From an uncultured Bacteroidota bacterium (lineage in GTDB: Bacteria; Bacteroidota; Bacteroidia; Flavobacteriales; Flavobacteriaceae), in the NCBI GenBank assembly GCA_903920835.1, contig CAIXNQ010000019.1, positions 1-20,530 on the forward strand: DNA of 20,530 bases. Direction: 5' to 3'. Position 1 is the first letter of the stretch. Every line of letters starts with the position of its first letter. A model generated the notes under the pieces. The model ran no database searches. It saw nothing but the letters and a program-made list of their open reading frames with translations, and was not told the origin of the DNA. This document shows, in pieces, positions 13,010 through 20,530 of the stretch. The position numbers and the translations under genes are program-made.

Positions 13010-14986
13010 TTAATATTTCAACAATTCAATTAATTCATTTTCAAAGCGATGTCTTGGCAAATATTGATCTTCAAGTGCTTTTGTAAACGGAATTGGACTG
13101 TCAAGACTGGCGATACGTTTTACTGGAGCGTCTAAATATTCAAAACAATTTTCCATTATCAGTGCAGAAAGATCGCTTGCTATGCCACCAAAAAGTGAAT
13201 CCTCTTGAAGGATAATGGCCTTGTTGGTTTTCTTTACAGAGGCATAAATAGCAGTAGTGTCGAGCGGTTGAAGCGTTCGCAAATCAATCAAATCGGCTCT
13301 GATTTCTGGATTTTTTGCTAATGTTTCAAGTGCCCAATGAACGCCTGCTCCAAAAGAAATAATGGTGACTTGACTTCCTTCTTTTACTAATGAAGCCTTG
13401 CCAAGTGGTAATGTGTAATAATCTTTTGGCACATCTTGATAGATGCTTCTGTATAAAAGCTTGTGCTCAAAAAACAGCACTGGGTTGGGGTCATTAATAG
13501 ATTCGTTTAATAACCCTTTGGCATCAAACGGAAAGGCTGGATAAACTACTTTTAAACCCGGAGTTTTGGTGAACCAAGCTTCGTTGGTTTGCGAATGAAA
13601 TGGCCCCGCTTGTGTGCCTCCACCACAAGGCATTCGCACCACTATATCGGCTTTTTCTGACCATCTGTAATGCGATTTTGCTAACAAATTTACAATCGGG
13701 TTGAATCCTGTAGAGACAAAATCTGCAAATTGCATTTCTACAATGGCTTTATATCCGTTAATCGACAAACCCATAGCGGCTGAGACAACGGCGCTTTCGC
13801 AAATAGGAGTGTTTCTGATGCGGTCGTTACCAAATTGTGCTACAAAACCATCAGTGATTTTAAACGCACCACCGTATTCGGCAATGTCTTGCCCCATGAT
13901 TACAGAGTTTTCATAACGCTCCATCGATTGACGCAAACCAGAAGAAATTGCATCTATAAACCGAATATTTTCGGTTTCGGTAGATGGATTGATCAAAATA
14001 TGAGTATAAGATTTATAAACATCGTTCAACTCCTCGTCTAGTGATGCTTCAATTTCGGGCTCGACTTGCACCAACGCCCAGTCGTGGTCGATTTCTTGTT
14101 TGATTGTTACCTTAATCTCTTCATCATTTGCTGTAGTCAAATAATTGTTTTCGAAAAGGAATTTTTTATAATTATCAACAGGATCTTTTGCAGCCCACGC
14201 GTCCATTAATTCTTGAGGAACATATTTAGTACCACTGGCTTCTTCGTGACCACGCATTCTAAAGGTTAAAAATTCAAGCAATATAGGTCTTGGATTTTCA
14301 ATCATCGATTTTTTTAATTCCGATAATTTTGTATAAACCTCCAAGATATTATTCCCGTCAATAATGTGGCTTTCCATTCCGTAACCAATTCCTTTGTCGG
14401 CAAGATTTTCACATCTGTATTGTTCATTGGTTGGAGTTGACAGTCCGTAGCCGTTGTTTTCTATAATAAACATGACTGGCAAATCCCAAACAGCGGCAAT
14501 ATTTAATGCTTCATGAAAATCACCTTCAGAAGTAGCACCTTCGCCTGTAAAAACCGCCGTGATTTTATTGTTTTTTTTTAATTTATTAGCAAGCGCAATT
14601 CCGTCAGCAACTCCCAATTGAGGTCCGAGATGCGAAATCATTCCAATGATGTTAAACTCTTGAGTTCCGAAATGAAAACTTCGATCCCTTCCTTTTGTAA
14701 AACCGTTGGCTTTTCCTTGCCATTGCGAAAAAAGCCGGTGCAAGGGGATATTTCTACCTGTAAAAACACCTAAATTTCTGTGCATTGGCAACACGTATTC
14801 GTCTTGATCTAACACAGCGGTAATTCCAACAGAAATTGCTTCTTGACCAATTCCTGAAAACCATTTTGAAACTTTTCCTTGACGAATCAAAATAAGCATT
14901 TTTTCTTCAATCATTCTTGGTTTCAAGAGGCGTTTATATAAATCTAAAAGTTGATTTTCAGTAAGATCTTTTTTATCGAAGTTCAT
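13010..14986 (-). CDS. Fused alpha/beta E1 component of a 2-oxoacid dehydrogenase (branched-chain type, TPP-dependent)
   Basis: A 658-residue enzyme in which E1 alpha (about 1-325) and E1 beta (about 338-658) are one chain. The alpha part carries the thiamine pyrophosphate/Mg2+ motif from GEG (148-150) to NN (177-178), and the RMRGHEEASGT loop near 250 that is phosphorylated in mitochondrial homologues. The beta part starts at RFIDAISSGLRQSMERYENSVIMGQDIAEYGGAF and includes RIRNTPICESAVVSAAMG, EMQFADF and a transketolase C-terminal domain (VKEGSQVTIISFGAGVHWAL). It decarboxylates a 2-oxoacid and passes the acyl group to an E2 lipoyl carrier. Its closest group appears to be branched-chain 2-oxoacid dehydrogenases. 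The E2 and E3 genes are not in the window. Substrate choice among branched-chain acids, pyruvate or others is not settled by sequence alone. Confidence 0.9.
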   Translation of the reverse strand: MNFDKKDLTENQLLDLYKRLLKPRMIEEKMLILIRQGKVSKWFSGIGQEAISVGITAVLDQDEYVLPMHRNLGVFTGRNIPLHRLFSQWQGKANGFTKGRDRSFHFGTQEFNIIGMISHLGPQLGVADGIALANKLKKNNKITAVFTGEGATSEGDFHEALNIAAVWDLPVMFIIENNGYGLSTPTNEQYRCENLADKGIGYGMESHIIDGNNILEVYTKLSELKKSMIENPRPILLEFLTFRMRGHEEASGTKYVPQELMDAWAAKDPVDNYKKFLFENNYLTTANDEEIKVTIKQEIDHDWALVQVEPEIEASLDEELNDVYKSYTHILINPSTETENIRFIDAISSGLRQSMERYENSVIMGQDIAEYGGAFKITDGFVAQFGNDRIRNTPICESAVVSAAMGLSINGYKAIVEMQFADFVSTGFNPIVNLLAKSHYRWSEKADIVVRMPCGGGTQAGPFHSQTNEAWFTKTPGLKVVYPAFPFDAKGLLNESINDPNPVLFFEHKLLYRSIYQDVPKDYYTLPLGKASLVKEGSQVTIISFGAGVHWALETLAKNPEIRADLIDLRTLQPLDTTAIYASVKKTNKAIILQEDSLFGGIASDLSALIMENCFEYLDAPVKRIASLDSPIPFTKALEDQYLPRHRFENELIELLKY

Positions 14987-15005
14987 TTGACTTTTTTTTG
15001 GTGTT

Positions 15006-15037
15006 CAAAAGTATAAAAAATAGTGATAGCAACACAA
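15006..15037 (-). promoter_or_regulatory. Promoter of the E1 alpha/beta gene
   Basis: Minus strand: TTG (15035-15037), 21-base spacer, TACTTTTG (15006-15013), matching the Bacteroidota pattern. The -7 element is 19 bases before the ATG at 14986. Confidence 0.65.
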
Positions 15038-15072
15038 CATTTGTTTTCTTAACGATACATTAACAATCGACT

Positions 15073-15105
15073 TGTAACATATAAATTTATAAATCGTCAA
15101 ATTTG
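15073..15105 (+). promoter_or_regulatory. Promoter of the TonB receptor/DUF4249 operon
   Basis: TTG (15073-15075), 22-base spacer, CAAATTTG (15098-15105): a one-mismatch fit to TAnnTTTG. It ends 19 bases before the receptor ATG and is back to back with the E1 promoter. Confidence 0.5.
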
Positions 15106-15124
15106 CACATTAAAATAAAACCGA

Positions 15125-17506
15125 ATGAATTTTAAACATTTTATATTTTTATTTGCTTCACTTTTTTGCATTTTTGGAGCAAATGCACAAGAAAAATTTA
15201 CTTTAAGCGGCGTAATTACTGATCAAAAAACAAACGAAACTGTAATTGGGGTTGCCATAAATGTTTCAGAATTAAATATAGGAGTGTCTTCAAACGAATA
15301 TGGTTTTTATTCCTTAACATTATCCAAAGGAACCTACAAAATCAATTTTAGTTCAATTGGTTACAAATCTATAGAACAGACAATTGTTTTAGACAAAAAC
15401 ACCAAGTTTAATGCAGAATTATCATCGAACGAAGAACTTCTAGAGGAAGTTGTAATTACGGATGACAGCAAAAAAGCAAACATAAGAAAAGCAGAAATGA
15501 GCGTTAACAAACTAACTATTGCATCCATAAAAAAGATGCCTGTTGTTCTTGGTGAAGTTGATGTTTTAAAATCTATTTTGCTTTTGCCTGGAGTTACAAA
15601 CGCTGGTGAAGGCGCTTCTGGATTCAACGTTCGTGGTGGCGGAGCAGATCAAAATTTAATATTGCTCGATGAGGCTACAATTTTTAATTCATCACACGTT
15701 TTTGGATTTTTCTCTGTTTTTAATCCCGATGCAATTAAAGATTTAAAACTTTACAAAGGTGGTATTCCAGCACGTTTTGGAGGAAGAGCCTCTTCTGTTT
15801 TAGACATTTATCAAAAAGATGGCAACAGCAAAGATTTTCATGTAAACGGTGGCATCGGATTAATCTCAAGTCGATTACTAGCCGAAGGTCCTATAGTGAA
15901 AGACAAAGGTTCGTTTTTAATTGGAGGTCGTGCTTCGTACGCGCATTTGTTTTTAAAATTATCGCCTACTCAGAAAAACAATTCTGCCTATTTTTATGAT
16001 TTGAATACTAAATTGAATTACAAACTTAGTCCATCTAATAGTCTTTATTTGTCGGGTTATTTTGGTCGTGATGTCTTTAGTTTGAATAAAAGTTTTACAA
16101 ATATTTATGGGAATTCAACGCTTAATCTGAGATGGAATCATTTATTTTCTGATAAATTATTTTCAAACCTATCTTTGATTTATAGCGATTATTATTATGG
16201 TCTAGATTTAGATTTTGTTGGTTTTACATGGTCTTCTGGAATTAAAAACTACAATATCAAATATGATTTCAAACATTATTTAACCGATAAGTTTAAATTG
16301 AATTATGGGGTAAATTCTATTTATTATGATTTCAATCCTGGAACAATAAATCCATCAAATTCAACTTCTGGAATTAATGCCGATCAATTAGACAAAAAAT
16401 ATGCTTTTGAACCTGCACTTTATATCGATGCTGAGCATGAATTATCTAAAAAACTTACAGTAGCTTATGGTTTACGATATAGTATGTTTTATCGACTTGG
16501 TGCTTCAACAATAAATTTATATACTAACAACAATCCTGTGTTGTATAATGAAGCGTTGCATATTTATGAAAAAGCAACTCCAATCGGGACAGAGTATTAT
16601 GATAAAAATAAAGTCATTCAATCGTTTAATAATTTAGAACCACGAGCATCGATTTCATATCAATTGAACGAAAATCAATCGATAAAAACTAGCTATAATC
16701 GAATGGTTCAATATTTGCAGTTAATTTCAAACACTTCTTCCCCAACGCCACTTGATGTTTGGACACCGAGCGATAATTACATAAAACCGCAAATCGCAGA
16801 CCAAGTTGCTGTGGGTTATTTTAAGAACTTCAACAACAACAATTATACACTTGAAGTTGAATCGTTCTACAAAAAAATTCAAAACAGAATAGACTATATT
16901 GATGGTGCCGATTTGATAGCAAATAAAGCATTGGAACAAATAATATTGAACGGAAGAATGAGGTCTTATGGACTCGAAGTTTTGTTCAGAAAAAATAACG
17001 GAAAACTAACTGGTTGGATTTCATATACACTTTCTAAATCGGAGCAACAAACACCTGGACGAAATGCAACAGAATCGGGTATTAATAACGGTAATTGGTA
17101 CAGCACTGCTTATGACAAATTGCATAATTTAGCCGTAACGAGTTCCTATAATTTAAACAAAAAATGGTCATTTGGAGCAAACTTTATTCTTCAATCGGGT
17201 CAACCAGTAACCTATCCTAATGGACAATATCAATATCAAGGAATTGTTGTTCCAAGTTATGGATTGCGAAACGAAAATCGTTTGCCAGCTTACCATCATT
17301 TAGATATTTCAGCTACATTGACCCCAACAAAAAACAACAATCGAAATTGGAAAAGTGAATGGGTTTTTAGTATTTACAATCTTTATAATCGACGAAATGC
17401 GGCATCAATCAACTTTCGACAAAATTCAGATACTGGTGCTAGTGAAGCCGTGAGAACCTCAATTTTTGGTTTGGTTCCAGCGGTTAGTTATAATTTTAAA
17501 TTTTAA
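15125..17506 (+). CDS. TonB-dependent outer-membrane receptor with N-terminal carboxypeptidase-regulatory-like domain
   Basis: A 793-residue receptor. Signal peptide MNFKHFIFLFASLFCIFGANA is followed by a carboxypeptidase-regulatory-like domain (about 25-105: FTLSGVITDQKTNETVIGVAINVSE ... GFYSLTLSKGTYKINFSSIGYKS). The plug (about 110-225) contains GASGFNVRGGGADQNLILLDEATIFNSSHVFGFFSVFNPDAIKDLKLYKGGIPARFGGRASSVLDI in order. The remaining ~560 residues form the 22-strand barrel, ending in VPAVSYNFKF with the terminal Phe needed for barrel assembly. It imports an unknown ligand using TonB energy. The next gene, 4 bases on, is a DUF4249 lipoprotein, a pairing seen repeatedly in Bacteroidota. It is shorter than SusC-type receptors (about 1000 residues) and has no SusD neighbour. 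Confidence 0.93.
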   Translation: MNFKHFIFLFASLFCIFGANAQEKFTLSGVITDQKTNETVIGVAINVSELNIGVSSNEYGFYSLTLSKGTYKINFSSIGYKSIEQTIVLDKNTKFNAELSSNEELLEEVVITDDSKKANIRKAEMSVNKLTIASIKKMPVVLGEVDVLKSILLLPGVTNAGEGASGFNVRGGGADQNLILLDEATIFNSSHVFGFFSVFNPDAIKDLKLYKGGIPARFGGRASSVLDIYQKDGNSKDFHVNGGIGLISSRLLAEGPIVKDKGSFLIGGRASYAHLFLKLSPTQKNNSAYFYDLNTKLNYKLSPSNSLYLSGYFGRDVFSLNKSFTNIYGNSTLNLRWNHLFSDKLFSNLSLIYSDYYYGLDLDFVGFTWSSGIKNYNIKYDFKHYLTDKFKLNYGVNSIYYDFNPGTINPSNSTSGINADQLDKKYAFEPALYIDAEHELSKKLTVAYGLRYSMFYRLGASTINLYTNNNPVLYNEALHIYEKATPIGTEYYDKNKVIQSFNNLEPRASISYQLNENQSIKTSYNRMVQYLQLISNTSSPTPLDVWTPSDNYIKPQIADQVAVGYFKNFNNNNYTLEVESFYKKIQNRIDYIDGADLIANKALEQIILNGRMRSYGLEVLFRKNNGKLTGWISYTLSKSEQQTPGRNATESGINNGNWYSTAYDKLHNLAVTSSYNLNKKWSFGANFILQSGQPVTYPNGQYQYQGIVVPSYGLRNENRLPAYHHLDISATLTPTKNNNRNWKSEWVFSIYNLYNRRNAASINFRQNSDTGASEAVRTSIFGLVPAVSYNFKF

Positions 17507-17510
17507 GAAA

Positions 17511-18326
17511 ATGAAAAAAATAGTTCTACTAATAAGTATTTTAGGATTTTTATATAGCTGTCAAGATGTTGTCGATATAAACCTAGACACAGCTGCGCCT
17601 AAATTGGTTATAGATGCTTCTATCAACTGGAAAAAAGGCACTACTGGAAACGAACAAACAATTTATCTTACAACAACAACAGGCTATTATGACACGTCAA
17701 TTCCTGTTGTATCTGGCGCTACTGTTTTTGTTAAAAATGAAGCTAATACAACTTATACATTTATAGAAATTCCAAATACAGGTAAATATGTTTGCAACAA
17801 TTTTGAACCTGTGCTCAATCAAACTTACACTTTGACAGTAATTTTCAAAGGACAAACGTATAATGCAACAGAAACATTACTACCCGTTGCTCCTATTGAA
17901 CGTTTGGTTCAAAATAACGAAGGTGGATTTACCGGCAAAAACATTGATGTTAAAACCTACTTTTTAGACCCTGCCGGAATTGATAATTATTACATGTATA
18001 AATACGAATATGCTAATAAAATTAAGCCTGAATATAATGTTGATGACGACAGATTCTTTCAAGGAAATGAGTTTTTTAGCGTTACCAGAAACCGAGATTT
18101 AAAAGTAAATGATCAGTTTACGGTTACTCATTTTGGCATTTCTAAACAATATTATAATTATATGAATGTATTATTAAGCATTACGGGAAGTAATGGTGGC
18201 GCTCCTTTTCAATCGCCTCCAGCCACAGTTAGAGGAAATATAATTAATAATACAAATCCATCTGATTGTGCTTTGGGTTATTTCCGACTTAGCGAGACAG
18301 ATTCTAGAACTTATACTGTACAATAA
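17511..18326 (+). CDS. DUF4249 domain lipoprotein, partner of the TonB receptor
   Basis: A 271-residue protein using the ATG at 17511; an open frame extends upstream into the receptor gene but would lack a signal peptide. MKKIVLLISILGFLYSC is a lipoprotein signal with Cys17 as the lipidated residue, and acidic residues follow soon after (QDVVDINLD), which may direct surface export. The body has DUF4249 features: LVIDASINWKKG near 30, VSGATVFVKNEANTTYTFIE, GKYVCNNF and LNQTYTLTVIFKGQTYNATETLLPVAPI. DUF4249 proteins usually sit beside carboxypeptidase-regulatory TonB receptors and may act as their extracellular ligand-binding or lid subunit, though function is unproven. The 4-base gap implies co-transcription. 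No clear terminator follows. Confidence 0.85.
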   Translation: MKKIVLLISILGFLYSCQDVVDINLDTAAPKLVIDASINWKKGTTGNEQTIYLTTTTGYYDTSIPVVSGATVFVKNEANTTYTFIEIPNTGKYVCNNFEPVLNQTYTLTVIFKGQTYNATETLLPVAPIERLVQNNEGGFTGKNIDVKTYFLDPAGIDNYYMYKYEYANKIKPEYNVDDDRFFQGNEFFSVTRNRDLKVNDQFTVTHFGISKQYYNYMNVLLSITGSNGGAPFQSPPATVRGNIINNTNPSDCALGYFRLSETDSRTYTVQ

Positions 18327-18514
18327 AATTGAAGTCTTTATTGATTGCATTTTAAAATCCATTTTTTGTTTTAATATTTATTTTTTTAACCCACCATTAA
18401 TAGTAATCCAGAATACCATTCTTTTCGATTTCGTTTTTAAATTTTTGACAAATTAATTAAGTTTAATTAACGAACAAAGTATTCATACGAACAACTTTTA
18501 GGACTTTCTAAATA

Positions 18515-18544
18515 TTGCCTTTTGCTTTAATTTTACTACTTTCG
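18515..18544 (+). promoter_or_regulatory. Putative ileS promoter
   Basis: TTG (18515-18517), 19-base spacer, TACTTTCG (18537-18544): one mismatch to TAnnTTTG. It ends 25 bases before the ileS ATG. The rest of the 243-base gap (18327-18569) is AT-rich, with an AT-only palindrome (TTAATTAA repeated near 18452-18470) and no T-box or other riboswitch that I recognise. Confidence 0.45.
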
Positions 18545-18569
18545 CAAATCGTTTTTAGAAAAGATTACA

Positions 18570-20530
18570 ATGACTACAAAATTTACAGAATACAAAGGAC
18601 TTGATTTGCCAACAGTAGCCTCAGAAGTGCTTAATTTTTGGAAAAAAAACAACGTATTTGAACAATCTGTAACCTCCAGAGAAGGCGCAACGCCTTATGT
18701 GTTTTTTGAAGGACCACCTTCGGCAAACGGATTGCCAGGCATTCACCATGTGATGGCGCGTGCTATTAAAGATATTTTTTGTCGCTATAAAACCCAAAAA
18801 GGCTTTCAAGTAAAACGAAAAGCTGGTTGGGACACTCACGGTTTGCCAGTTGAATTAGGTACCGAAAAAGAATTGGGCATCACAAAAGACGACATCGGGA
18901 AAACCATCTCTATTGAAGAATATAACGAAGCGTGCAAACGAACCGTAATGCGTTATACCGACGTTTGGAACGACCTAACCGAAAAAATGGGCTATTGGGT
19001 AGATATGGAAGATCCATACATTACCTACAAATCCAAATATATGGAAAGCGTTTGGTGGCTACTCAAACAAATTTACAATAAAGATTTACTATACAAAGGC
19101 TACACCATTCAACCCTATTCTCCAAAAGCTGGAACAGGATTGTCTTCGCACGAAGTGAACCAACCTGGTAGTTATAGAGATGTTACGGATACGACGGTGG
19201 TGGCGCAGTTTAAAACGAAACCTGAAACACTACCTAGCTTTTTACAAGGTTTTGGAGATGTTCATATTTTAGCTTGGACGACCACGCCTTGGACATTGCC
19301 GAGTAATACTGCTTTAACAGTTGGTCCGAAGATTGAGTATGTTTTGGTTGAAACATTCAATCAATATACTTTTCATCCCGCAAAAGTGATTTTGGCTAAA
19401 AACCTAGTTGGAAAACAATTCGGAAAAGGATTTTTCGCATCAGTTGAACCGTCCGATTTTGAAAACTTCAAAGAAGGAAATAAGAATATTCCGTATCAAA
19501 TCCTTGCCGAATTCAAAGGCTCAGATTTAGTCGGAATTCGTTACGAACAATTAATGAAATTAGCATTACCATACCAAAACCCTGAAAATGCTTTTAGAGT
19601 TATTGCTGGCGATTTTGTGACTACCGAAGACGGTACTGGAATTGTTCATACAGCTCCAACTTTTGGTGCAGATGATGCAAAAGTTGCCAAAGAAGCAACG
19701 CCCGAAGTGCCGCCAATGTTGGTTCTTGACGAAAATGGAAATCCAGTTCCTCTAGTTGATTTGCAAGGTAAATTTATTCAAGGTTTAGGAAGCTATTCTG
19801 GGAAATACGTTAAAAACGAATATTACAATGATGGCGAAGCTCCAGAACGCTCTGCCGATGTGGAAATCGCCATCCAATTAAAAGAAGAAAACAAAGCCTT
19901 TAAGGTTGAAAAATACGTGCACAGTTACCCTCATTGTTGGAGAACTGACAAACCCATTTTATATTATCCACTAGATTCTTGGTTCATCAAAGTAACCGAA
20001 ATCAAAGACCGAATGTTTGACTTGAACGAAACCATCAACTGGAAACCCAAAGCAACGGGCGAAGGTCGTTTTGGGAATTGGTTAAAAAATGCCAATGATT
20101 GGAATTTATCCCGTTCAAGATATTGGGGAATTCCATTGCCAATATGGCGAACCGAAGACAAAACCGAAGAAATATTGATTGGTTCTGTTGAAGAATTATA
20201 CACTGAAATCGAGAAATCAATCGCAGCTGGTTTCCAAAAAGAAAATCCATTCAAAGGGTTTGAAGTGGGTAATATGAGTGAATCCAATTACGATTTAGTT
20301 GATTTACACAAAAACGTAGTCGATAACATTGTTTTGGTTTCCCCATCAGGAAAATTAATGAAACGAGAAAGTGACTTGATTGATGTTTGGTTCGATTCGG
20401 GAGCGATGCCTTATGCGCAATGGCATTATCCGTTTGAAAACAAAGAATTGATTGAGGAAAACAAAGCATTTCCCGCCGATTTCATTGCCGAAGGAGTCGA
20501 TCAAACGCGTGGTTGGTTTTATACACTACA
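18570..20530 (+). CDS. ileS: Isoleucyl-tRNA synthetase, N-terminal 653 codons (runs off the window); swapped GIHH signature
   Basis: The frame opens at ATG 18570 and continues beyond the right edge. The protein charges tRNA-Ile with isoleucine. YVFFEGPPSANGLPGIHHVMARAIKDIF holds the class I signature region (57-60), which here reads GIHH instead of HxGH. AGWDTHGLPVE follows. The CP1 editing domain is present with the Thr-rich strip WTTTPWTLPSNTAL (236-249) and GTGIVHTAPTFGADD (355-369) including the conserved editing Asp. WGIPLPIWRTED, DVWFDSGAMPYAQWH and GVDQTRGWFYTL are canonical IleS motifs in order. The KMSKS loop and anticodon domain lie outside the window. Features such as SANGLP and GVDQTRGWFYTL suggest the eukaryote-like type 2 lineage. 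Confidence 0.95.
   Translation, partial: MTTKFTEYKGLDLPTVASEVLNFWKKNNVFEQSVTSREGATPYVFFEGPPSANGLPGIHHVMARAIKDIFCRYKTQKGFQVKRKAGWDTHGLPVELGTEKELGITKDDIGKTISIEEYNEACKRTVMRYTDVWNDLTEKMGYWVDMEDPYITYKSKYMESVWWLLKQIYNKDLLYKGYTIQPYSPKAGTGLSSHEVNQPGSYRDVTDTTVVAQFKTKPETLPSFLQGFGDVHILAWTTTPWTLPSNTALTVGPKIEYVLVETFNQYTFHPAKVILAKNLVGKQFGKGFFASVEPSDFENFKEGNKNIPYQILAEFKGSDLVGIRYEQLMKLALPYQNPENAFRVIAGDFVTTEDGTGIVHTAPTFGADDAKVAKEATPEVPPMLVLDENGNPVPLVDLQGKFIQGLGSYSGKYVKNEYYNDGEAPERSADVEIAIQLKEENKAFKVEKYVHSYPHCWRTDKPILYYPLDSWFIKVTEIKDRMFDLNETINWKPKATGEGRFGNWLKNANDWNLSRSRYWGIPLPIWRTEDKTEEILIGSVEELYTEIEKSIAAGFQKENPFKGFEVGNMSESNYDLVDLHKNVVDNIVLVSPSGKLMKRESDLIDVWFDSGAMPYAQWHYPFENKELIEENKAFPADFIAEGVDQTRGWFYTL

Noticed and set aside
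18174..18456. Short ORFs crossing the end of the DUF4249 gene
   Set aside because: Both overlap the lipoprotein gene in other frames, have low-complexity composition and no promoter of their own.
18450..18472. TTAATTAA repeats as an operator or recombination site
   Set aside because: It is a short AT-only palindrome in AT-rich DNA, with no neighbouring regulator or integrase to support a role.
18327..18569. T-box riboswitch upstream of ileS
   Set aside because: No T-box sequence, specifier loop or terminator/antiterminator pair is visible, and T-box control is mainly a Firmicutes feature.

Overview
The window looks like chromosomal DNA from a member of the Bacteroidota, most likely a Flavobacterium-like flavobacterium. 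It is AT-rich. Several genes are preceded by the Bacteroidota promoter signature (a TTG about 19-22 bp upstream of TAnnTTTG) rather than an E. coli-type promoter, and Shine-Dalgarno sequences are not evident. The protein families point the same way: a type IX secretion (type B) sorting domain, a TonB receptor paired with a DUF4249 lipoprotein, and a fused E1 alpha/beta 2-oxoacid dehydrogenase. I see no phage genes, transposases, CRISPR arrays or defence islands.

Layout. Positions 2-82 hold the tail of an unidentified forward gene. It is followed by a heptamer-based repeat island (89-217). Next, on the minus strand and read from right to left, is a tripartite drug-efflux operon: TetR regulator (4377-5000), TolC-like outer-membrane channel, HlyD/EmrA-like adaptor, and DHA2-type 14-helix MFS pump (224-1807). 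A 29-bp near-perfect palindrome sits just upstream of tetR and touches its probable -7 element, so the operon probably represses itself. A lone glutamine amidotransferase (PabA/TrpG) lies upstream, then a second minus-strand operon: MarR regulator, NfsB-like nitroreductase and secreted YceI protein. The marR promoter contains three copies of TTGTA-nn-TACAA in 15-bp register, and the operon ends in a strong terminator.

Divergent from marR, on the plus strand, are a single-domain rhodanese and a DUF2892 membrane protein, together equivalent to a split YgaP. They are followed by an ABC-2 type ATPase/permease pair and a large surface protein (choice-of-anchor L domain plus T9SS type B C-terminus). 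A 47-residue small ORF and a minus-strand tRNA-Met(CAT), with its own promoter and terminator, come next. The fused 2-oxoacid dehydrogenase E1 gene is on the minus strand and diverges from a plus-strand TonB receptor/DUF4249 lipoprotein operon. The window ends inside ileS.

The observations most worth following up are: (1) ileS encodes the swapped class I signature GIHH in place of HxGH, a change linked in some type 2 isoleucyl-tRNA synthetases to very high mupirocin resistance; (2) the phased MarR operators, which also fix a start codon inside the longer reading frame; (3) the tetR palindrome; (4) the heptamer repeat island; and (5) the 47-residue small ORF. I did not find a clearly new multi-gene system. 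Most of the window is ordinary flavobacterial gene content.
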